From: Caulobacteraceae bacterium | Lineage (GTDB): Bacteria; Pseudomonadota; Alphaproteobacteria; Caulobacterales; Caulobacteraceae | Assembly: GCA_025352085.1 (NCBI GenBank) | Contig: JANXUA010000125.1 | Span: 19,439 to 83,438 of the forward strand | Reading direction: 5' to 3' | DNA length: 64,000 bases | Program-made: the position numbers and the translations under genes | Shown: piece after piece, positions 31,266 through 40,675 of the stretch | How the letters are laid out: every line of letters begins with the position of its first letter | How positions within the stretch are numbered: the stretch's first letter is position 1 | The notes under the pieces: model-generated | Database searches by the model: none | What the model saw: only the letters and a program-made list of their open reading frames with translations | Told to the model about the DNA's origin: nothing

Positions 31266-32155
31266 GGCGGCGGCGCGGCCCCCAGCACCTCGACGGCGAC
31301 GTCGAGACCCGCGAGGCGGGCGGCCAGGGCACGATCCGGCGCCGTGTCGACCACGGCGATCAGGCGACCCTTGCGCGCCAGATCGGCCAGGGTCTTAAGG
31401 TCGGCCTCTTCGGTCGTCAGGCGTTCGGCGTCTCGCCGTAGATGCGCCGCCAATATCGCCTCGGCGCCCGCGCCGACCACCGCGACGTCGGCGATGTTGA
31501 GCGCCCGCGCCGCGCGCAGGGGGATCAGGTCGGCGTGGGCCGGCGCGGCGATAAAGGTGACCTTGCCCATGGCGCTCCATCCCTCCGCGATGGCCTCGGC
31601 CAGGCGTATGGCGGCAAGAGCTGCGTCCCCCGCCGCCGCCGCATCCGCCGCCGGACCGGTCAGCACGGCGCGCAGGAAGGCGCGGCGGTGCGCGAGATCG
31701 GGGAAGGCGGCGCGCAAGGTCTCGCGCTGGGCGCCGAGCAGGGCCGCGACGGCCCCGGCGCCCTGCGGTATGCGCGCCTCGATCTCCGCGCGCAGCAAGG
31801 ACGCCAGCAGGGGCGCCGCGCCGGCGGTGCCGATGGCCGCGACGACCTGGCCGCGATCGATGATCGCCGGGGTTTGGAAGTCCGATAGCGCCGGATGGTC
31901 GACGACATTCAGCGGCGCCCCCGCCGCCCGCGCAGCCGCGCTTGCCGCCTTGACGAAATCGGCGTCGAAACTGGCCACGAAGATCAGGTCCGCGCCGGCG
32001 TAGGCTTGCGGATCCAGCGCCGCGTCGCCGACGAGCCGGATCACCGTCGCCGGCGAGCCCGCAAACAGCCGCGCCTTTATCTCCGCCGGCTCGCCCTCGC
32101 CGGCGATGATCACGCGGCGATCCTTCAAGGGGAAAAAGGCGGGGAACGTCTCCAT
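31262..32155 (-). CDS. Siroheme synthase-like protein: precorrin-2 dehydrogenase/ferrochelatase N-terminal domain with a short C-terminal SUMT-like remnant
   Basis: FFPLKDRRVIIAGEGEPAEIKARLF, VVDHPALSDFQTPAIIDRGQVVAAIGTAGAAPLLASLLRAEIEARIP; tail GKVTFIAAPAHADLIPLRAARALNIADVAVVG. Confidence 0.85.
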   Translation of the reverse strand: METFPAFFPLKDRRVIIAGEGEPAEIKARLFAGSPATVIRLVGDAALDPQAYAGADLIFVASFDADFVKAASAAARAAGAPLNVVDHPALSDFQTPAIIDRGQVVAAIGTAGAAPLLASLLRAEIEARIPQGAGAVAALLGAQRETLRAAFPDLAHRRAFLRAVLTGPAADAAAAGDAALAAIRLAEAIAEGWSAMGKVTFIAAPAHADLIPLRAARALNIADVAVVGAGAEAILAAHLRRDAERLTTEEADLKTLADLARKGRLIAVVDTAPDRALAARLAGLDVAVEVLGAAPPP

Positions 32156-32337
32156 GGCGGCACCTTAGACGGCTTCGTCGACCCGGCCAACGCGGCGGCG
32201 ACGTCGTGGAGGGTGACGTCGCGGTCAACGCGCAGGCGCGCGAGTCGCTTGAACCCTGGACCTGTCGTCTGATTGCACGACGGTGACTTTCCCTTGGCGT
32301 TAGGCTAGTCGTTCGCGTCCTCGGGGAGGGCGCATCC

Positions 32338-32853
32338 ATGAAGTCGATCCTGATGGCCACGGCCTGCATCGTGGTGACCGGACCGGCGGTCGCACAGGCG
32401 ATCCACCACCCAGACGGGAGCACGAGCGCGACGATGACCGACACATCCCACATGACCGGTGAGGCGGCGGCGATTTCGTCGCTCGAGGCGCGCTGGACCG
32501 CCGCCCTCATCGCCAAGGACCAGGCCGCGCTCGCGGACCTGCTCGCGCCGGAGTTTCAGTTGGTCGGCATTCGGTCGACCGGCGTGACCGCCATACACCG
32601 CGCCGAATGGCTCGCGACCGCCGGCTCGATCATTTTTCATGATTTCACGACGCAAACGACGTCGGTGCAGGTGTTCGGCGACACTGCCCTGGCGACCGTT
32701 GAGGGCCGATGGGACATCGTATTCCGCGGTCATCCGATCAAGGAAAACTTTTACGTCACCGACGTCTGGGTTCGCCGTGACGGCGCCTGGCGGGTCGTGC
32801 GGCGTCACTCAAGCCCCTATCAAACCACGGTTGCTTCTGCTGCGGCTCGGTGA
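32338..32853 (+). CDS. NTF2/SnoaL-like (DUF4440-type) secreted protein
   Basis: Signal-like N-terminus; SSLEARWTAALIAKDQAALADLLAPEFQLVGI...TTSVQVFGDTALATVEGRWDI...DVWVRRDGAWRVVRRHSS. Confidence 0.85.
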   Translation: MKSILMATACIVVTGPAVAQAIHHPDGSTSATMTDTSHMTGEAAAISSLEARWTAALIAKDQAALADLLAPEFQLVGIRSTGVTAIHRAEWLATAGSIIFHDFTTQTTSVQVFGDTALATVEGRWDIVFRGHPIKENFYVTDVWVRRDGAWRVVRRHSSPYQTTVASAAAR

Positions 32854-32995
32854 TTCAGGTGACATGTCCACCGTTTCCGCCACGGTAACTCCGCGCGCGC
32901 GATGGGCGCTTTTGCGGCGCGCGTTTTCAAGTTAACATCGTTCAGACGAAGCGGGCCGGCGGTGTCGGCTCAACCAACCGGGGAGAAACACGATC

Positions 32996-33451
32996 ATGGC
33001 CGCAACGTTGGACATCAACGGCAAACCGGTGACGGTGCAGGCGGCGCCGGAGACGCCCCTGCTGTGGGTTCTGCGCGACGAGCTGGGGCTGACCGGCACC
33101 AAATACGGCTGCGGCATCGCCCAGTGCGGCGCCTGCACCGTGCACGCCAACGGGACGGCGATCCGCTCGTGCCAGGCGCCGATCGGCTCTCTGGCCGGGG
33201 TCAAGATCACCACCATCGAGGGTCTGGAGGGGCGCCATCCGGTGCAGGCGGCCTGGGTCAAGCTCGACGTGCCGCAATGCGGCTATTGCCAGTCGGGGCA
33301 GATTATGTCGGCGACGGCTCTTCTGGCCAAGACGCCCAAGCCGTCCGACGGCGATATCGACGCGGCGATGAGCGGCAATATCTGTCGCTGCGGCGCCTAT
33401 CAGCGCATCCGCGCGGCCATCAAGGACGCCGCCGGCGTCGTCGCGGCTTGA
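32996..33451 (+). CDS. (2Fe-2S)-binding subunit of a molybdenum hydroxylase (isoquinoline 1-oxidoreductase alpha-like)
   Basis: [66 protein letters not shown]. Confidence 0.95.
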   Translation: MAATLDINGKPVTVQAAPETPLLWVLRDELGLTGTKYGCGIAQCGACTVHANGTAIRSCQAPIGSLAGVKITTIEGLEGRHPVQAAWVKLDVPQCGYCQSGQIMSATALLAKTPKPSDGDIDAAMSGNICRCGAYQRIRAAIKDAAGVVAA

Positions 33452-33462
33452 GGGGATCGGTC

Positions 33463-35646
33463 ATGAACGCGCCTTTCAAAGCCCTCGCCAAACTCCGCCC
33501 ATCGCGCCGCGAGATGATCGTAGTGTCCGCCGCCGCCGCCGGCGGAGCCCTGCTGGTCGGCTGCTCGCCGGCCGACATCCTCTCCATCGGCGCCGACAAC
33601 AAGCATTTTGGCCCGTTCGGCCCGTTCCTGCGCATCGACGCCGACGGCACGGTGACCGTGGTCTCCAAGCACATCGAATTTGGCCAGGGCAGCCACGCCA
33701 GCCTGGCGGCCATGGTCGCCGAGGAACTGGACGCCGATTGGGACAAGCTCAAGGTCGCCCAGGCGGGCGCCAACGCCAAGGTCTACGCCAACCTCGATCA
33801 GGGGGCGCAGGGCACCGGCGGCTCGTCGGCCATCCACAATTCCTGGGATCAGCTGCGCAAGGTCGGCGCCGCGACGCGGGCGATGTTCGTCACCGCAGCC
33901 GCCGACCGGTGGAAGGTCCACGCGAACGAGATATCGGTCGCCAACGGCGTGGTCGCCCATCCGTCGGGTCAGTCGGCGACCTTCGCCGATCTGGTGGCCA
34001 ACGCGGCCAAGGTGAAGCCGCCGGGATCGCCCAAGCTGAAGGACCCGAAAGCCTACACCCTGATCGGCACCAATCGGGTGCGGCGCAAGGACAGCCTGGC
34101 CAAGGCCACCGGCACGGCCAGATTCACCCAGGACGTGCATCTTCCCAACATGCTCACCGCCATGGTCGCCCACTCGCCGCGTTTCGGCGGCAAGGTCAAA
34201 TCCTTCGACGCCGACGCCGCCAAGAAAATCCCCGGCGTGGTCGATGTGTTCAAGATCCCCTCCGGCGTCGCGGTGACGGCGCAAAACACCTTCGCCGCGC
34301 GGCAGGGCCGCGACGCGCTTAAGGTCGAGTGGGATGACGACAAGGCCGAAACGCGCGGCTCGGACGCCATCCTGGCCGCCTATCACGATCTCGCCTCGGG
34401 CAAGACGGCGGCCACGGACAAGCTCAAATGGCAGCCATTCGACAGCCACGGCGTCGGCGTGGCCCCCGGCGCCGGCAAGGTAGTCGAAGTGGCCTACGAT
34501 TTTCCATTCCTGGCCCACGCGCCGATGGAGCCGATGAACTGCGTCGCCGAAATCGGCGGCGGCAAGAACAAGCTCACCTCAGGCTCGCAGATTCCGACCC
34601 TTGACCAGCTCAACACCGGCATGATCGTCGGCGCCCTGCCGGGGTCGGTGGAGATCGAAACCCTGTTCGCCGGCGGCTCATTCGGGCGGCGGGCCAATTT
34701 CCAGTCCGACTACGCCGCCGAATGCGTGCACATCGCCAAGCATGTCGGCGGCGGCCGTCCGGTCAAGCTGGTGTGGACCCGCGAAGACGACATGACCGGC
34801 GGTTACTACCGGCCGATGGTCCACCACGCCGTGCGGGTGACCCTGGGCGCCGACGGCTATCCGGCGCATTGGCGTCACCGGATCGTCAGCCAATCGGTGA
34901 TGAAGGGCTCGCCCATGCCGAGCAAGGGCGTGGATGAATCAGCGGTGGAGGGTGTCAGCGGCTCGCCCTATCTGAAGGCGACGCCGGTAGTGGACGCCCA
35001 GGCCATCCTGCCCGACAGCCCCATACCGGTGCTGTGGTGGCGGTCGGTCGGCGCGACGCACACCGCCTTTGTGATGGAGCACACCATCGACCAACTGGCC
35101 CGCGCCGCCGGCAAGGACCCGATCGACTATCGCCGCGCGCTCTATACGAAAGCCGGCGCTGATCGGCATCTGGTCGCGCTCAGCCTGGCGTTGGAGAAGG
35201 CTGGACTCAATCCGGCCCCTGGCTACACGCGCGGCGTCGCGGCGCATGAGAGCTTCGGCTCGGTCGTGGTCCAGATCGCCGAGGTCAAGCTGGACGGCGG
35301 CGTGCCCAAGGTAGGACGCGTGGTCACCGCCATCGACTGCGGCACGGCCATTTCGCCCGATCAGGTCGCCGCGCAGATGGAAGGCGGCACATGCTTCGGC
35401 CTCTCCGCCGCTTTGTTTGGCCAGATCACCCTCAAGGACGGCGTCGTCGATCAAAAGAACTTCGACGCCTATCGCGTCCTGCGCATGAACGAAGCCCCGC
35501 ACGTAGAGACCTACATCGTTCCCTCCGGCGCCCATCCCAGCGGCGTCGGCGAGCCGGGCACTCCGGTCATTGCGCCGGCTGTCGCCAACGCCATCCTGGC
35601 CATCACTGGCAAGCCGACGACGAGTTTGCCGTTCGTGAAGGCGTAA
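33463..35646 (+). CDS. Xanthine dehydrogenase-family molybdopterin-binding subunit (isoquinoline 1-oxidoreductase beta-like), twin-Arg-type N-terminus
   Basis: LRPSRREMIVVSAAAAGGALLVGC; VSKHIEFGQGSHASLAAMVAEELDADWDKLKV; FLAHAPMEPMNCVAEI; SFGRRANFQSDYAAECVHIAK; GVGEPGTPVIAPAVANAI. Confidence 0.94.
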   Translation: MNAPFKALAKLRPSRREMIVVSAAAAGGALLVGCSPADILSIGADNKHFGPFGPFLRIDADGTVTVVSKHIEFGQGSHASLAAMVAEELDADWDKLKVAQAGANAKVYANLDQGAQGTGGSSAIHNSWDQLRKVGAATRAMFVTAAADRWKVHANEISVANGVVAHPSGQSATFADLVANAAKVKPPGSPKLKDPKAYTLIGTNRVRRKDSLAKATGTARFTQDVHLPNMLTAMVAHSPRFGGKVKSFDADAAKKIPGVVDVFKIPSGVAVTAQNTFAARQGRDALKVEWDDDKAETRGSDAILAAYHDLASGKTAATDKLKWQPFDSHGVGVAPGAGKVVEVAYDFPFLAHAPMEPMNCVAEIGGGKNKLTSGSQIPTLDQLNTGMIVGALPGSVEIETLFAGGSFGRRANFQSDYAAECVHIAKHVGGGRPVKLVWTREDDMTGGYYRPMVHHAVRVTLGADGYPAHWRHRIVSQSVMKGSPMPSKGVDESAVEGVSGSPYLKATPVVDAQAILPDSPIPVLWWRSVGATHTAFVMEHTIDQLARAAGKDPIDYRRALYTKAGADRHLVALSLALEKAGLNPAPGYTRGVAAHESFGSVVVQIAEVKLDGGVPKVGRVVTAIDCGTAISPDQVAAQMEGGTCFGLSAALFGQITLKDGVVDQKNFDAYRVLRMNEAPHVETYIVPSGAHPSGVGEPGTPVIAPAVANAILAITGKPTTSLPFVKA

Positions 35647-35664
35647 CGGTTGGCGATTTCCCCT

Positions 35665-35783
35665 CCCTCCCCTTTTTGGGGAGGGTCGAGACGGAGTGAA
35701 GCGTAGTCCGGGGTGGGGCTGTTTAGACCCTAAGAACCCCACCCCGGTCGCTTCGCGACTCGCCCTCCCCTTAAAGGGGAGGG
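35665..35783. repeat. Dispersed hairpin-ended repeat, copy 3 (tandem gene gap)
   Basis: ccctcccctttttggggagggtcgagacggag ... gtccggggtgggg ... ccccaccccggtcgcttcgcgactcgccctccccttaaaggggaggg. Confidence 0.93.
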
Positions 35784-35801
35784 AGATAATAGTGGGCGCC
35801 G

Positions 35802-36332
35802 ATGACGGATAGATCAGAGGACATCACCGTCATACCGGCGACCCAGACCGAGCGGGCGCTGATCGAGGGTCTGTTTCAGTTCTACATCTATGATTTTTCC
35901 GCTCTGGAGCCGGCCGAGTCGGAACGCTTTGAGCCCGGGCCCGATGGTCGGTTCGCGGCCTATCCGGATCTCGACAGCTATTGGCGGGATTCCACCCGCG
36001 CGGCCCTGATCATTCGCCGGGGCGGTTCGCCGGTCGGCTTCGCCCTGATCAACGCCGTCTCGCACAGCGGCTTCCCGGTGGACCGCAACATGGCCGAGTT
36101 TTTCGTCATGCGGAAACATCGTCGCGGCGGGGTGGCCAGCGCGGCGGTGCGGGCGATCCTGACCCGCTATCCCGGACGGTGGGAGTTGGCGATCGCGCAG
36201 CGCAACACCGGCGCCCGCGCCTTCTGGCCGGTCGCGGTGGCGACGACGCCGGGGGTGACCGACCTCACCACCCTCACCGGCGACGGCGTCCATTGGACCG
36301 GCTCGATTCTCAGATTTGCGATTGAGGGTTAG
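35802..36332 (+). CDS. GNAT family N-acetyltransferase
   Basis: LIIRRGGSPVGFALINAVSHSGFPVDRNMAEFFVMRKHRRGGVASAAVRAILTRYPGRWELAIAQRNTGARAFW. Confidence 0.92.
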   Translation: MTDRSEDITVIPATQTERALIEGLFQFYIYDFSALEPAESERFEPGPDGRFAAYPDLDSYWRDSTRAALIIRRGGSPVGFALINAVSHSGFPVDRNMAEFFVMRKHRRGGVASAAVRAILTRYPGRWELAIAQRNTGARAFWPVAVATTPGVTDLTTLTGDGVHWTGSILRFAIEG

Positions 36333-36345
36333 GAATGCCTTCCTT

Positions 36346-36490
36346 CCCTCCCCTTTATGGGGAGGGTGGATTGGCGCGCAGCGACAAGACGGGTGGGGAA
36401 GTGTCGTGGAGGGCGAGGGAGTGGGTCCCACGAAATTTCCCCACCCGGACTTCGCTTCGCGCCGTCTCGACCCTCCCCAGACGGGGAGGG
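36346..36490. repeat. Dispersed hairpin-ended repeat, copy 4 (convergent gap; different left interior arm)
   Basis: ccctcccctttatggggagggtggattggcgcg ... ccccacccggacttcgcttcgcgccgtctcgaccctccccagacggggaggg. Confidence 0.9.
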
Positions 36491-36501
36491 AAAGGTCTCC
36501 C

Positions 36502-37563
36502 CTACCCCTGCAACACCGCCCAGGCCTGGGCGGCGAGGTATTTGGTGTTGTCGTTGTCCACAGGGCCCTCGGCGTTGCCGATGCCATCGAGATTGCGCTT
36601 GAAGACGCCCTGGCCGATCGAGGCCAGGCGGAACATTGAAAACGCCAGATAGACGTTGAAATCGGCGATGCCGGCTCGCCCGGTCCGTCGACAATAGGCC
36701 GCGACGTACTCATCCTGCGTGGGAATGCCCGCCGCCGCCAGATCGACGCCGTCCAGCGTGCCCCAGCTTTCCGAGTTGGAACGATAGAGGATGCAGCCAT
36801 AGGCAATGTCGGCCAGGGGATGGCCGAGGGTCGAAAGCTCCCAGTCCAGCACGGCGATGACGCGCGGCTCGGTCGGGTGGAACATGACGTTTTCCAGGCG
36901 GTAGTCGCCGTGGGCGATGGAAACCGCGTCGTCGACCGGAATGCGGGCTGGCAGGGTCTCGATCAGGCGCTCCATGTCCGCGATCTCCCCGGTCTGGGCG
37001 CCACGATATTGCCGGGTCCAGCGATCCATCTGACGTTGGAAATAGTTGCCGGGCTTGCCGTAATCGGCAAGGCCGGCGGCGGCGACATCGACCCCGTGCA
37101 GTCGGGCGAGGGTGGCGCCCAGGTCATCATAGATCGCGGCGCGTTCGGCGGGGGTCAGGCCCGGCAGACGGGCGTCGCGGAAGATCCGACCCTGCAGAAA
37201 ATCCATCACATAGAACGGCGTGCCGATAACGGCGGCATCTTCGCACAGCGCCCGCATGACCGGCACGGGAAACCTCTGGGCGCCCAAGGCCGACATGATG
37301 CGAAATTCCCGCTCGATCTGGTGCGCGCTGGCCAGAAGCTGGCCGGGCGGCTTCTTGCGCAGAACCCAGCGGTTGGCGCCGGAAGTCAGCAGAAAGGTCG
37401 GGTTGGAGGCGCCCTTGTTGAATTGCTGCAGGGTGAGCGGCGCGGCCAAGGGTTCAACGTGGGCCTCGAACCAGGCGGCCAGCGGCGCGACATCGAAGCG
37501 ATGATGATCCTTCACATCGCCGACCGAGGGGCGACTGGGGTCGTTCGGCGGCGCGTCCGGCAT
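36502..37563 (-). CDS. Phosphotransferase family protein (APH/ACAD10-like kinase)
   Basis: LTLQQFNKGASNPTFLLTSGANRWVLRKKPPGQLLASAHQIEREFRIMSAL, VSIAHGDYRLENVMFHPTEPRVIAVLDWELSTLGHPLADIAY. Confidence 0.95.
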   Translation of the reverse strand: MPDAPPNDPSRPSVGDVKDHHRFDVAPLAAWFEAHVEPLAAPLTLQQFNKGASNPTFLLTSGANRWVLRKKPPGQLLASAHQIEREFRIMSALGAQRFPVPVMRALCEDAAVIGTPFYVMDFLQGRIFRDARLPGLTPAERAAIYDDLGATLARLHGVDVAAAGLADYGKPGNYFQRQMDRWTRQYRGAQTGEIADMERLIETLPARIPVDDAVSIAHGDYRLENVMFHPTEPRVIAVLDWELSTLGHPLADIAYGCILYRSNSESWGTLDGVDLAAAGIPTQDEYVAAYCRRTGRAGIADFNVYLAFSMFRLASIGQGVFKRNLDGIGNAEGPVDNDNTKYLAAQAWAVLQG

Positions 37564-37690
37564 GGCGTTAAGTCCTCAAGCGACAGCAAACTGCGTCGGG
37601 CGGAACGATATCGCGCCGGCGTTCGGGCGAGCAACTGCAATCGACGCGCCCTCTGGACGGCGACGCCGACGCAGGTCAGGTTCGCGGGCG

Positions 37691-39406
37691 ATGAGCGACG
37701 ACCCCCCGATCAACGACGAGACCTCCGCGCCGCCGATCAAGCGGGGCTTCGGCGCGGCGCTGGCGGTGTTTGGCGAGCGGCCGATTGCGGTCATGCTCGG
37801 CCTGGGTTTCGCCGCCGGCCTGCCCAATTTTCTGGTGTTCGACACCATGTCCGCCTGGCTGCGGGCCGCCGGCCTGTCGCTGGCGGTGATTTCGCTCTTC
37901 AGCCTGGCGACCTTGCCGTATTCGTTCAAATTCCTGTGGGCGCCGCTGGTGGATCGCACCGCGATCCCGTTTCTCACCCGCAGGCTGGGCCATCGCCGCT
38001 CGTGGATGGTCGCGGCGCAGACGTGCATTATTCTCGGGTTGATCGCGATCTCGACAGGCGATCCGAAGACTGGTCTCGGGTCCCTGGCCGCCTGCGCCGT
38101 TTTCACCGGTCTGGCGTCGGCGACGCAGGACATCGTCATCGACGCCTGGCGGATCGAGGCGGTCGACGCCTCGCGTCAGGGGGCCATGGCGGCGGTGTAT
38201 CAGTGGGGTTATCGGGTCGCCAATATCGTCGCCGGCGCCGCGCCGCTGCTGCTCGCCGACCGCATCGGGTGGAACGCCGCCTATGCGATCATGGCCGGAG
38301 TCATGTCGCTGGGGCTGGTCGCGGTCCTGCTCGCCCCGCGCGAGGCGCAACACTCTATCCGGCCCATTTCCACCGACGGCGTCGCCGCCGCGCCGGTGTG
38401 GGAGCTGACCGAATGGACCCTCCGCCTGGCGTTGATCCTGCTGGGCGCATTGTTTCTGGCCTCTGGCCTGGGCGCCAAGGCCGATCTTCTGGCCGGCGGT
38501 CTGAAACTCATCGGCGCGGATGGCGCGGCGGGGGCCTTGACGGCGGCGTGGACGGCCAAGCCCAACGGCGTCTGGCTGCAACTCCTGGCGGTGCTCGCCG
38601 GGTTCGGCGCGGTCGCCCTCGCCGCCTCGCCCGTGCCGGGCGTGCGCACCCGACCGGGCCTCTTTCTGTTTCATGCCCTCGGCGACCCCCTGGCCGATTT
38701 TTTCCGGCGCTTCGGCAAGCAAGCCGTCCTGATCCTGGCCCTGATCTGCCTCTACCGCCTGTCGGACTTCGTCCTCAACATCATGAACGCCTTCTACCAG
38801 GACCTCGGCTTTTCGCTCACCCAGATCGCCGAGGTGCGCAAGGTGTTCGGCGTCGGCGCCTCGATGATCGGGGTTTTTCTGGGCGGTCTGGCCATCGCGC
38901 GTCTGGGGGTGATGCGCCCATTGGTCGTCGGCGCCGTGGCCCTGCCGATCACCAACACCATCTTCGGCTGGCTGGCCTTGCAGGGACCCAGCGTCCACGC
39001 CCTCCTCATCGCCATCGGCGTCGACAACATCGTCTCGGCCTACGCCGGCACCTGTTTGATCGCCTATATGTCGAGCCTGACCGGCGTCGGTTTCACGGCG
39101 ACGCAATACGCCCTCTTTTCCTCGCTCTATTCCCTGCCGGGCAAGCTGATCGCCTCGCAATCGGGCCGGATCGTTGAGGCCGCCGCGCGCTCGGCGCAGA
39201 ACGGCGGACTGTTCGCGCCGCTGAAAGCCCTGTTCGTCCACGCCCCGCCGGAAGCCTTCGCCGCCGCCCTGGCCAAGTCCCAGGTCGCCCCGGCGGCGTT
39301 GGGCGCTGGCTATCTGGTGTTTTTCCTGTATTCCGGGTTCGTGGGCCTGGGCGCGATGGTGCTGGCGCTACTGGTGGCGCGCAAGGGCGAAACGCGTGCG
39401 CTCTAG
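37691..39406 (+). CDS. AmpG-like MFS transporter
   Basis: LGFAAGLPNFLVFDTMSAWLRAAGLSLAVISLFSLATLPYSFKFLWAPLVDR; GHRRSWMV; ATQDIVIDAWRIEAV. Confidence 0.92.
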   Translation: MSDDPPINDETSAPPIKRGFGAALAVFGERPIAVMLGLGFAAGLPNFLVFDTMSAWLRAAGLSLAVISLFSLATLPYSFKFLWAPLVDRTAIPFLTRRLGHRRSWMVAAQTCIILGLIAISTGDPKTGLGSLAACAVFTGLASATQDIVIDAWRIEAVDASRQGAMAAVYQWGYRVANIVAGAAPLLLADRIGWNAAYAIMAGVMSLGLVAVLLAPREAQHSIRPISTDGVAAAPVWELTEWTLRLALILLGALFLASGLGAKADLLAGGLKLIGADGAAGALTAAWTAKPNGVWLQLLAVLAGFGAVALAASPVPGVRTRPGLFLFHALGDPLADFFRRFGKQAVLILALICLYRLSDFVLNIMNAFYQDLGFSLTQIAEVRKVFGVGASMIGVFLGGLAIARLGVMRPLVVGAVALPITNTIFGWLALQGPSVHALLIAIGVDNIVSAYAGTCLIAYMSSLTGVGFTATQYALFSSLYSLPGKLIASQSGRIVEAAARSAQNGGLFAPLKALFVHAPPEAFAAALAKSQVAPAALGAGYLVFFLYSGFVGLGAMVLALLVARKGETRAL

Positions 39407-39740
39407 CGGCAAGGCGTCGCCGCCCGGGATCGTCGAGCACATTGTCGATGTCCTGCGGGCCTTGGGTCCAGTGGAATATCAGAGGTTCTTCGGCGGCTGG
39501 GGTCTTAGCCTGCACGGCAGGCAGTTCGGCATGGTGACGCGGAACGAGGAGCTTTATTTCTCGGTCGACGCCGCCCTGCGCGAGGAGTTGATCACCGCGG
39601 GCTGCGCGCCGTTCTCGTTCATGAAGGCCAAGGGCCTAGTGGTCGCCGAAAAACTGTATTCAGCCCCGCCGGGATGCGTCGACGATGCCGATGAGTTGTG
39701 CCTCTGGGCCGCCAGGGCGATCCGAGCGGCGGGGCTTTAG
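39396..39740 (+). CDS. TfoX N-terminal domain protein
   Basis: VEYQRFFGGWGLSLHGRQFGMVTRNEELYFSVDAALREELITAGCAPFSF. Confidence 0.88.
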   Translation: MRSSGKASPPGIVEHIVDVLRALGPVEYQRFFGGWGLSLHGRQFGMVTRNEELYFSVDAALREELITAGCAPFSFMKAKGLVVAEKLYSAPPGCVDDADELCLWAARAIRAAGL

Positions 39741-39742
39741 GA

Positions 39743-40675
39743 TCAATCGTTGCGATGCCGCCCGAAATCGGGCTCGGCGGTTTCCTGGCCGGCGTCGATG
39801 ACGCCCTTGCGGATCGAGCGGGTGCGGGTGAAGAATTCCTCCAGCTTGTCGCCGTCGCCCCAGCGGATGGCGCGCGATAGGGCCTGCAGGTCCTCGTTGA
39901 ACCGCCCGAGCACTTCCAGCACCGCGTCCTTGTTGGCCAAAAAGACGTCGCGCCACATGATCGGATCGGAGGCGGCGATGCGGGTGAAGTCGCGAAAGCC
40001 GCCGGCGGAAAACTTGATCACCTCGCCGCGGGTGACTTCCTGCAGATCGTCCGCCGTGCCGACGATATTGTAGGCGATCAGGTGCGGCAGGTGCGAGGTG
40101 ACGGCCAGGACGAGATCATGATGCCGCTCATCCATCAGTTCGACCTTGGATCCCAAGGCTTCCCAGAACCGGGTCAAGCGGTCGAGCGCGGCCTGATAGG
40201 GCGCGTCACCCCGCGTGCGCGGGGTGAGAATGGCCCAGCGCCCGTCGAACAGGGTTGCAAAACCCGCGTCCGGACCGGATTTTTCCGTGCCGGCGATAGG
40301 GTGGCCGGGAATGACGAAGACGTCGGTCGGCATGACCAGGGCGAACGCGTCGGCTACCGCGCCTTTGACGGATCCAACGTCGGTGACGGTCGCGCCGGGC
40401 TTGAGGTGGGCGGCGACGGCGGCCGCCGCCGGGCCGATGGCCAAGGGGGGCGTGGCGAAGATGACCACATCGGCGTCCTGAACGGACTCGCACGGGTCGG
40501 CACACACCGCGTCGGCCAGACCCAGGGCGATGACGCGCTCGCGCACGGCGGCGCTGGTGTCATAGACCGTGATAGAGCCGACCACGCCGCGCGCGCGGGC
40601 GGCGCGGGCGACCGACGAGCCGATCAGGCCGCAGCCGACGATCGCCAGGCGTTCATACAGAGCCGGACCGGTCAC
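39743..40675 (-). CDS. tyrC: Prephenate/arogenate dehydrogenase
   Basis: LAIVGCGLIGSSVARAARARGVVGSITVYD, TDVGSVKGAVADAF, FVIPGHPIAGTEKSGPDAGFATLFDGRWAILTP. Confidence 0.93.
   Translation of the reverse strand: MTGPALYERLAIVGCGLIGSSVARAARARGVVGSITVYDTSAAVRERVIALGLADAVCADPCESVQDADVVIFATPPLAIGPAAAAVAAHLKPGATVTDVGSVKGAVADAFALVMPTDVFVIPGHPIAGTEKSGPDAGFATLFDGRWAILTPRTRGDAPYQAALDRLTRFWEALGSKVELMDERHHDLVLAVTSHLPHLIAYNIVGTADDLQEVTRGEVIKFSAGGFRDFTRIAASDPIMWRDVFLANKDAVLEVLGRFNEDLQALSRAIRWGDGDKLEEFFTRTRSIRKGVIDAGQETAEPDFGRHRND

Noticed and set aside
36820-39177. 785-aa plus-strand ORF overlapping the phosphotransferase and AmpG genes
   Set aside because: High-GC shadow ORF: antisense to one recognised CDS and out of frame with another; low-complexity Arg/Gly/Ala translation without family motifs.
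37676-39241. 521-aa minus-strand ORF antisense to the AmpG-like gene
   Set aside because: Shadow ORF dominated by Gln/Arg/Asp/Gly; no motifs.
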